Shown here: in pieces, positions 33,241 through 39,888 of the stretch
How positions within the stretch are numbered: the stretch's first letter is position 1
Layout of the letters: each line of letters begins with the position of its first letter
DNA from: Prorocentrum cordatum
Lineage: Eukaryota > Sar > Dinophyceae > Prorocentrales > Prorocentraceae
DNA length: 39,888 bases
Direction of reading: 5' to 3'
Assembly: GCA_963575745.1 (NCBI GenBank)
Contig: CAUYUJ010003447.1
Coordinates: 207,040 to 246,927, forward strand
The notes under the pieces: model-generated
The model's input: only the letters and a program-made list of their open reading frames with translations
What the model was told of the DNA's origin: nothing
Databases searched by the model: none
Position numbers and translations under genes: made by a program

Positions 33241-34027
33241 AAGGTGCGTCTTGGGAGTCCAGGGCTTCCAGGTGGGGTCGCAGCAGATAGGGGTCGGAGG
33301 ACCACGCCGCACCGTCGATGCATCGGCGAATGCGGCTCGATGGGGAGCCCGATGTCCTCCACGCCTACGTCGCCAAGGTATCGCTGACGTCGGCGATGCG
33401 TTGTCGATGCGGAACGATCCTCCGACCCCGTCTGCTCGGACCCTTTTTGGGAGGCCTTTAGCGAGGCACCCTGCGCATCCTCTTTCGGATCGGCACGGCG
33501 GGCTCCCTGGGTCGGGCGCAGCGTGAGGAAGAGCACCAGTCGGGCCGAGCGAAAGGGGGGGATAGGGAAAGGGGGGGTACGAGATCTGCTGCATGCAGCT
33601 GGTTTCGGCCCCGCTGCCGGGCCCATTCCTCGATACATGGGCGGCTCCCGGCGCCGGGAGGCGCTGGGAAAATCAGCTACATGAGCTGACTCTCAAATCC
33701 CCCCTTGATATCCCCCCTTTCGCCCGGCCCGAACCAGTCTAAACGACCGACAGGCCAGGTAGTGAGGCCCAGAGGTGAAGCTTCCTCCTGCGCCCTTCCT
33801 GCGCCCTTCCTGCGCTCTCGCAGGAGGCCGGAGGGTCCGCGGCGTCGCTCGTGGAGCTTTTTGTAACCTCTATGGGCCTCCAGTTTTTGGGCCCCCTTCC
33901 GCCCCTGTTTTCCTCGTCGGGGACCAAGCTCGCCCTTCCTCCTCGTCCTGCTCCTCCTACTCCCCCTAGCCTCTGGGAAGTCCTCCTCCTGCTGCTCCTT
34001 TTCCATCTGCTCCTGCTCCTCCTCCTC
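33241..34027. other. Stretch without recognisable gene
   Basis: Mixed GC-rich sequence. CGATGCATCGG and GGCGATGCG words lie at 33316-33400, and a CTCCT-rich patch lies at 33940-34026. No gene is supported. Confidence 0.5.
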
Positions 34028-34190
34028 TCAAATGGGTTCCTTTTGTGGCGGATTGAAATTGGATTCCTTTTGTAGAAGAATGCAATGTGATTGCTTTTGT
34101 AGAGGAATACAATCGGATTCCTTCTGTGTCGGATTCCAAATGGAGTTCTTTTGTGGGTGATTCCAGAGGGATTCCTTTTGTGGCGGCGCT
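34028..34190 (-). repeat. 27-bp minisatellite, six units, open as a nonapeptide repeat on the minus strand
   Basis: ATTCCTTTTGTGG or a variant recurs at about 34036, 34063, 34090, 34117, 34145 and 34171, period 27 bp. Read on the minus strand, each unit gives a nine-residue peptide of the form x-T-K-x-I-x-L-x-S. No unit contains a stop. The open frame is short (34220 to 33966), starts at GTG and has no other support, so a protein is only a possibility. Confidence 0.8.
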
Positions 34191-35088
34191 GGGGGAGCGA
34201 GGGCGCCGAAAACCAAGCACTGGCCCTCGTTGAACTATAGAGAAGCAGTCCTAGATCGTGTCGGCGTGGACCCCCCTCCTAGAGAAGCGGCCCAGGAGGC
34301 AGACATCTGTCCACGGGCCTCTTCCGGGGCGTGCCCCAGCGAGGACTGCGGGGCGGATCTGGCCGTGGCGACGAGGAGCCCCCCGGCGGAGGGGCAGCGC
34401 AAACATGCTTTTGACAGCTCGAGCCTGGACTCCTCCGTCGTCGAGCCCCGAGCCGCGCCCTGCCTCGCAGCTCGGGTCGGCCTCTGCCCCCCCCCCCCCT
34501 CCGAAGGAGCGCGGCCCCCGTTGGACTGGCGCGGCTTCCCGCCGCTGCGGGGCGACCTGGCCGCCGTGCGCCGCGAGGCCACTCCCCCCCCGGCCTTGGC
34601 ATCGCTCGGACGTGTGCGTTTTTTCCTCGGCGATGGCGAGCAGCCGCCCGGTCCCCGCCTGCGCCTGTGCGCGCGTCCGCCTTCCCCGGGACTTTGGCCC
34701 CTGGTCCCCGTACTCTTGGTTGCCTCGGCTCGAACCTGGTTCGAGATTCGAAGTTGGAGGGTCGAACCTGGATTGCTTTCGCCCTTTTCGGGCCTCTGGG
34801 GGGGGGTTCCTCGTCGCCATGGCTGGATTCGCCCCGAAATTCTGGTCAGAGCGCACCCCAAGCCAGGTCTGGGGATAGATGTTTGACCCCCGGGCTGCCT
34901 CCTGGCTGTCAGTGCAGCCTGGCGACGGAGCAAGGAGCGGAAAGGATACTCCTATGTTTTCTCATATTCCGATGTTTGGTCGGCACTCCTACACAGCCCC
35001 GGAAAAGTCATGCAGTTTCATTCGTAACTCGCATGCTGCCGAAATAGTACTAGCATATAGGGGCTCTAACTTTTTTGAAAGTAATTCA
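34191..35088. other. GC-rich stretch without supportable gene
   Basis: It contains a C13 run (34487-34499) and GTTCGAGATTCGAAGTTGG words. Open frames of about 200 codons exist on both strands over the same bases, and none has a domain. Confidence 0.5.
34594..34640 (+). repeat. CTTGGCATCGCTCGG repeat, fragment
   Basis: CTTGGCATCGCTCGGACGTG with a following TTCCTCGGCGATGG. The rest of the repeat is not recognisable. Confidence 0.55.
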
Positions 35089-35251
35089 GGAGAAGAACAA
35101 AAAAAAACACACACACACACAATTAATCGTCGAGTCCCAGGAAAATATTGGAAAATATGGGAAGTGGGGGGAAGACGAAAACCTAGGAAATATTGGAAAA
35201 TATGGGGAACATGTTTATTTGTGTGTATTTATTTGTGTGTCCTGGGGCCCC
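35089..35251 (+). repeat. 155-bp ATATGGG repeat, copy 5 of 6
   Basis: A full copy: an A9 run and CACACACACACACA, AATTAATCGTCGAGTCCC, AAAATATTGGAAAATATGGG, a G run, AAAACCTAGGAAATATTGG, TTTATTTGTGTGTATTTAT and GTCCTGGGGCCCC. Confidence 0.9.
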
Positions 35252-35394
35252 TTTAGCAACTTTGCCGTGGGGGCGGTCTGGCGGCTCCGTGCTCGACCTC
35301 GCCGCCCCGACGCCGCCTCGCCACCGCCCGTCGTCCTGGGTCTGGGGTGCGATCTTGCGGCTCCGTGCCCGCCGTCGCCGCTCTGTTTGTAAAA

Positions 35395-35491
35395 CATAGC
35401 TTGCGCCACAGACTGCACCGCATATCCTGCACCACGTCGACTGTGCCACCATGGTTTGCCCAACATGAGTTGCACAAGATATGTTGCACCA
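35395..35491 (+). repeat. 14-bp degenerate satellite, locus 1
   Basis: Seven adjacent units of 12-15 bp fit CATAGNTTGCACCA, for example CATATCCTGCACCA, CATGAGTTGCACAA and GATATGTTGCACCA. The same unit occurs at 35846-35884 and 36529-36707. Confidence 0.75.
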
Positions 35492-36528
35492 TAGATTCCC
35501 TTTTTTCTAGCAAGGAATTGAATCTACCACCTTCCCCTCGGACTTATCGGTCCACCCAAGGGACGTGCAGTCTACATTTGATGTTGCCCCATCGTTGATT
35601 CTATTAGGAGTCGCACCTTCTCGGCCATGCCAGGTTCGACCGCCCACCCTCCATCCCTGACATGTACTACTAGGCGCGAGTATCCGTCTATCAAACATTC
35701 ATCATACGCTGTCAATAGCCCCTTGCAGCAATTGAGACAAGGTCCTCATGCGCGGCGTCGCGCGCGCATGCCTAAACCAACGAAACCCGATCATAGGTGT
35801 CGGAAGGCATTCGAACTCACTGCCCCAGAAAACACATTATAACAACATGGTTTGCAGCATGTTTGCTTCAACTATAGTTTGCGGTTTTCTATGAATTTTC
35901 AAGAGAGACATTGTTTGTTTCAGCATTTCTTCAAATACGTCCAAGCGGTCCTTTCACGCGCGCATGTCGAAAACATTCGAACGCCTTTGCTGGCTGGGGG
36001 GTGGAGCGATTCCCGTCAACTGGTACCATGCGGGCCACTCGCGCCCGTCGGCCGCGCGCGCTTGTCGAAATCACCCCTCAACCTTCATCACCGACACGTG
36101 GACACCATCATCGCCATTGGCGTGGTCAGCACTGGCGCCGTCATCGGGCTTGCCGTCGTCAGCGTCACCATGGTCACCAGCTACTATCACCATCGTGTGT
36201 GCCGCTGTCCGTTTCGCAATGGTACCGCGCCCACCCGAGTCACCGCCTCGCACTGAAGTGCCCGCCCGTCAGCGCGGCCTGCGAGACGCGCTGGGAAGGC
36301 CCGAGCGGTTAGCGCCCCTGGGGCCGCGTCGGTCGCGCTGGACCAGCTGGCCGCTGTGCGCGTGAGCATGCGCGCTAGCACGGCCGCGGCGATGCGCCAG
36401 TTAGCGCCAAGCAGTCATCGCAATCGCCGCCGCAAGGGTTTTGGAATCGTCAGTGCGGGTGTGTGGGTGGGACGATTTCGCGAACAGCGGGGCTGGCATT
36501 TGCAAGTTCGGCAAGGCGAATAACACGA
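35492..36528. other. Stretch with a minor 14-bp satellite patch and no gene
   Basis: At 35846-35884, CATGGTTTGCAGCA, TGTTTGCTTCAA and CTATAGTTTGCGG are three eroded units of the 14-bp satellite. The rest shows short open frames without domains. CACCATCATCGCC-like triplets near 36100-36190 look like eroded GAT-type repeat. Confidence 0.5.
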
Positions 36529-36707
36529 CATAGACTTGTCCACAAACATGGCACAACATATCTTGCACCACATATATATATATATACATATATATATATA
36601 TTCATGTAGACATTAATAAGCGCTGATTGCACAACGTATACTGCACCAAGCAGATGGCACCACGTATAGATTGCTCCACCTAGATAGCACGATCTATACT
36701 GGTAGAA
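36529..36707 (+). repeat. 14-bp degenerate satellite, locus 2, with TA run
   Basis: Units such as CATATCTTGCACCA, CGTATACTGCACCA and CGTATAGATTGCTCCA flank a TA dinucleotide run at 36571-36601. The run probably arose by expansion of CATAT inside a unit. Confidence 0.7.
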
Positions 36708-37159
36708 CACTGTTTGGGGTCCACGCTGGCTAACATTGGGTTATTTTCGTCGCCTTCTGCTTTTCTGCGGTCTTGGCCTCCTGGGGGCCGTTTTCGAACC
36801 TTTGGGCCGCCAGGAGCGAAACCCGTCTGTAAAACTACCTCCAGGGAGGTCTCCCTGACAATTCTTCGACACGGCATGCAAACATCTTATGGTTTTTCCA
36901 TGGGGGGTACTTTCGTGGGGCAGCCGTTGGCGACGCCACCGCCAAATTAAGCAGCGCGAGCAAAATATGTCCGCTGTTGAGCGATTGCGATACCACCTTT
37001 TTGTCAGATCTCGATATCGCACCGAGGGCCTTTAGTGGTTCACCGAAGGCGGCGCCGCCAGAACACAGATCACCAGCATCCTTATTATTCCGCATCCAGG
37101 ACAATTGCGGGCGGCAGCACCATCGCCAAATCTTAGCTCGCTGCCGAAGAAACTGCGCA

Positions 37160-37368
37160 GTATGCTCGACATGGGTACGGATAAGAATTGGAGCACAGAC
37201 CGGCAGCACGTCCTGTCCGTTTTTAGCAGGCATCGGTGTCGGTCGCCGCGGACGTGGACCGTTTGATGCAAAAAGTCCTTTGCCCATCAGCGGCCGCTGT
37301 TGGTGTTGGGCAACATTCACTGTTGGGCATCGGGCCCGTTTTTTTTTCCGTACCCATGTCGGGCGTCC
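37160..37368. mobile_element. GGACGCCCGA foldback element, copy 2 (about 209 bp)
   Basis: The right arm TTGGGCATCGGGCCCG, then CCGTACCCATGTCGGGCGTCC, is well kept. The left arm is more diverged (CTCGACATGGGTACGGATAA). Internal CAGCGGCCGCTGTTGG matches copy 1. Stretches 36720-37159 and 37369-38035 contain no other feature I can support. Confidence 0.7.
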
Positions 37369-38035
37369 TGATTTTGGTTGGTTCTGGGGCCATCCAAGAG
37401 AGATTTGGTGAACAAGCAGTCCTGCGGACGGAGTCGGTTGAGAGTCAGATGCAATTTTCGGGGGGATAGGTCAGGGGGGACGCATCGACTCCAATCGACC
37501 ACTGATCGCCGACAGTGGCTCGATATCTCCACGCTATCGGGGGTTTATCGCCGACTCATATGCGATGCATCGCCGATTCCAGGTCGATGTTTCCACCCCT
37601 AGGGTCCTGAAGAGGTAGTCGGTTGAGAGGTCTCGGGGGCCTCAGATTGAGATTTAGCTCTGCGAATGACCCAGCCCCCCTGTGCGCAGGGGGGTGACCC
37701 TCACTTCACCAAATATTTCGCGGGAGGGAAAGAGTTTAAGCTTCGGAGGGAGGGGGCGCGATCCGTGTGAGAGGCGCGCCACCGAGGATGTATCGGGCGG
37801 CTGGGGCCTCCAGGGTGGTCTTTTGTGATTCCGAGGTCACTGCACGTTCTGTCACCAGACCCTTGTCAGACACCCCAAAGTACATGTTTCTCTCTGCTTC
37901 CACTTCACACTCGAGTGCCCCTTTCGCCGAGGTCGTAGGCAACCCGATGTACGACCCCTGCGGCATGCTGGTCGCCCTCGCGGTGGTCTCGTCCGGCCAG
38001 CAGGCGGTCCGCTCGGGGCTGGTGGGTTCCAGGGT

Positions 38036-38130
38036 ACAACTGATCTTGAAATATTAACGTATGATGATATAATATTTGGATTGATTGTATCAGCATTAAC
38101 ATTTAAAGCATATAATATAATCAACAAAGT
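38036..38130. other. A/T-rich island
   Basis: About 95 bp of strongly A/T-rich sequence (for example TATGATGATATAATATTTGG) inside GC-rich DNA. No inverted ends or gene are seen. It could be organelle-derived or part of an unrecognised element. Confidence 0.55.
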
Positions 38131-38368
38131 GCGCATGCACTCCGCACGGGGATGCGAGCGACGCGCTTGGAGCGTGGACGCTGCGACGCGGCGGCGACGC
38201 CAGCGCGAGCCTTCGGGATCGAATGCCCTCTACAGGGGGCCGTCTCGGACCACTGGCCTTCAGAAGCGCCGGCCCGCGGCCAGAGGTCGGGGAGCCGACG
38301 CCCCGACGTCTCGTCGCGAGAGTCAGGGGGGCCCGCGGAGAGCCGTCGTCGGCGGTGGCGGGTGCCCG

Positions 38369-38608
38369 CGCGCGAGGCTGGGGCGCACCGCGCGTCTCGG
38401 CGCCACGGCTGGAGGATGGGGCTTGGCATCGCTCGGACGTGTGCAATCTTCCTGCGGTGGGGACCATCGAGGAGCATCCTGGATCACTGGGCGGAAGAAC
38501 CACGCACGGAGCCGAGCAGAAAACACACGGAATGGACGTCCGAGCGATGGCCAGGCGCCCGCGCGCGAGGCCGGGGCGCGCCGCGCGCCTCGGCGCCACG
38601 GCCGGAGG
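38369..38608 (+). repeat. 48-bp GC-rich direct repeat pair
   Basis: CGCGCGAGGCTGGGGCGCAC, then CTCGGCGCCACGGCTGGAGG, at 38369-38416 recurs with few changes at 38560-38608, enclosing copy 3 of the CTTGGCATCGCTCGG repeat. Confidence 0.75.
38421..38530 (+). repeat. CTTGGCATCGCTCGG repeat, copy 3
   Basis: GCTTGGCATCGCTCGGACGT, then GGGGACCATCGAGGAGCAT, then GGAGCCGAGCAGAAAACACA. It is flanked by two copies of a 48-bp GC-rich segment (38369-38416 and 38560-38608). Confidence 0.7.
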
Positions 38609-38644
38609 AGGGGTGCGGTGTGCTCCTGCGGCGCAGGCGTTCTT

Positions 38645-38759
38645 CAGGAGGAAAGGAACACACACAGACACAGTTAATCCTCGATCCCCCAGAAGATATA
38701 TTGGAAAATATGGGGAATACTTTTATTTGTGTGCATTTATTTGTGTGTCCTTGGGCCCC
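38645..38759 (+). repeat. 155-bp ATATGGG repeat, copy 6 of 6, internally deleted
   Basis: GGAAAGGAACACACACAGAC, TTAATCCTCGATCCCCCAG, ATATTGGAAAATATGGGG, TTTATTTGTGTGCATTTAT and GTCCTTGGGCCCC. The middle G run and one ATATGGG unit are missing, as if recombined out between the two internal ATATGGG units. Confidence 0.85.
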
Positions 38760-38930
38760 TTCGGTTCTAGGGATGGGGTCGCCTGGACAGCCGCTTGCGA
38801 CCCCTGGCAGTGGGAGCGGCGCACGCGGTGGCAGGCATGCCACCGAGATTATTGAGTGATTCGGAGGTCTGTCCTTCCTCAGAGGCTCACGCCATGGAAG
38901 GACTGATGTCGAGGTTCCCAAGCGTCGGTG

Positions 38931-38981
38931 GCCGTTCTCGGGCCTCTGGAGGCCCCCAGGGGCCTCAGGAGGCCTCTGGGA
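38931..38981. repeat. Imperfect hairpin of GGCCTC words
   Basis: CGTTCTCGGGCCTCTGGAGG faces CCTCAGGAGGCCTCTGGGAACG. Otherwise 38760-39574 shows no gene, only domain-free open frames. Confidence 0.6.
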
Positions 38982-39578
38982 ACGTCAGCAACGCCGTTAA
39001 AGCTGGAAGATGTGCCTTTTCTGGATGAAACAGGGTTCAGGACCTGTGCTGGGGGGGACTGTAATTGAACAAGCAGTGCGCGCCCAACAGCGGGCATCAA
39101 CAGCATTTGCGCATTCTTGAGAAAGGGGAGTTCCACAACAACAAGAGCAGCAATAATCTGCGCCGCGGAACCCCACCACGCTCGACTCTCTTCTCAATCC
39201 TCTGGGAACCCAGACCCCCGGCGTCATGTTTTTTTCTTAACGTTGACCCCCAGAGGTCTCGACCCATCCCCAGTGTCCGGTCTTTCATCGCGAGTCATTG
39301 TCTCACGGTCCATTGGCCAGGGCCCCCGGAGGAGCGGACCTTCCGCGTCGCGATTTTTGTTCACGACCCGAAAGGGGTCTGGGAGCCAGGAGCCTGGGAG
39401 CCCGAGATACAGGCGGGGCTGATTGTAGTAGGCCAGGCCTGCCGAACCAAGGCTGCCCTTCTGTCCTGTGCACCGCGCGTCGCGCGCTCTGCCTCCGCGG
39501 GGCAGGGGCACATCTGCGTCCTGTGGCTTCTGGAGACGATGCCGTCGGAAGAGTCCTGTGTCCTGTCTCGTGTCTTAA

Positions 39579-39732
39579 GTCGGGCCTGTGCCTCTACACG
39601 AGGAACATTCAAAAATAGTCCAAACATAGTCTGGGTATTTTTTTTAATAGCATTTTTGGACCATGTGGGTGGTACTTTTTGAATCTGTTTTATTTTTCGT
39701 CGAAAACCCCCCAGTAGGGGGACAGGCCCGAC
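39579..39732. mobile_element. TTAA-flanked inverted-repeat element, copy 2 (154 bp)
   Basis: It starts GTCGGGCCTGTGCCTCTACA and ends CAGTAGGGGGACAGGCCCGAC, with a perfect TTAA at 39575-39578 and 39733-39736. The right arm keeps TTTTATTTTTCGTCGAAAAC from copy 1, while the left arm has diverged. It is non-coding. Confidence 0.82.
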
Positions 39733-39888
39733 TTAACGCGTGTCCTGTGCACTCGGCCCCGACTCTGCAGCCACGGAGGGGCGCCTGGCGGCAAGGGCCC
39801 TCCAAATTGCTCAAGCCAGGCGAGCGGCGCCGCCGAGCTGCTGCGGCGCGGGGAGGCGCTGGCACCGGAGGAGGCGGCGCCCGCCCGC

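Noticed and set aside
34230-34886. 218-codon open frame as a host gene
   Set aside because: Minus-strand frames of similar length cover the same region. There is no domain, signal peptide or codon pattern distinct from its surroundings.
1-39888. tRNA, rRNA, spliced-leader RNA genes or relict spliced-leader sequences
   Set aside because: I looked for T-loop words (GGTTCGA with paired arms) and for the dinoflagellate leader ending GGCTCAAG and found no convincing case. Words such as GGTTCGAGATTCGAA near 34738 lack the tRNA stems.

Overview
The window looks like GC-rich, repeat-saturated nuclear DNA of a protist, most likely a dinoflagellate. This rests on three things: the architecture of the one intact-looking mobile element (a Ty1/Copia polyprotein with a very compact integrase zinc finger, an HGDD reverse transcriptase and an extra methyltransferase-like block), the extreme density of GGA and GAT microsatellites, and the absence of operons, ribosome-binding sites, tRNA or rRNA genes and any compact host gene. 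The species cannot be named. A 100-base run of N at 2289-2388 marks a scaffold gap, so this is a draft assembly.

The only convincing protein-coding content is one LTR retrotransposon at 20452-27343 (6,892 bp). It has two identical 89-bp LTRs (TG...CA), a 5-bp GGAGG repeat on each side, a primer-binding site that fits an initiator-Met tRNA, and a purine tract next to the 3' LTR. Its coding order is gag (coiled coil, CCHC knuckle), aspartic protease, integrase, a second Cys/His motif, a cytosine-methyltransferase-like segment, reverse transcriptase and RNase H. Gag and pol lie in the same frame. The end of the protease lies in another frame, so the polyprotein is interrupted by two compensating shifts between about 22406 and 22742.

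The rest is layered repeats. From 1 to 7200 there are foldback elements, copies of 155-bp and 185-bp interspersed repeats, and GGA/GAT microsatellites. From 7.2 to 10.1 kb a degenerate array with a 10-11 bp period carries a higher-order block. From 10.36 to 11.84 kb there is a 15-unit, 101-bp satellite. From 12.4 to 18 kb there is a cluster of short inverted-repeat elements: one TA-flanked MITE with a paralogous empty site in this same window, a Tc1-like 176-bp MITE with a second copy at 30.8 kb, and a TTAA-flanked element with a second copy at 39.6 kb. From 18 to 20.4 kb and from 27.3 to 39.9 kb the pattern continues with GGA, CCT and GAT arrays, a 590-bp GAT array, a 27-bp minisatellite, a 14-bp degenerate satellite and further foldbacks.

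Most long open frames are by-products of GC-rich sequence or of repeats without stop codons and are not annotated as genes. No host gene could be supported, but spliced genes with short exons cannot be excluded without transcript data.
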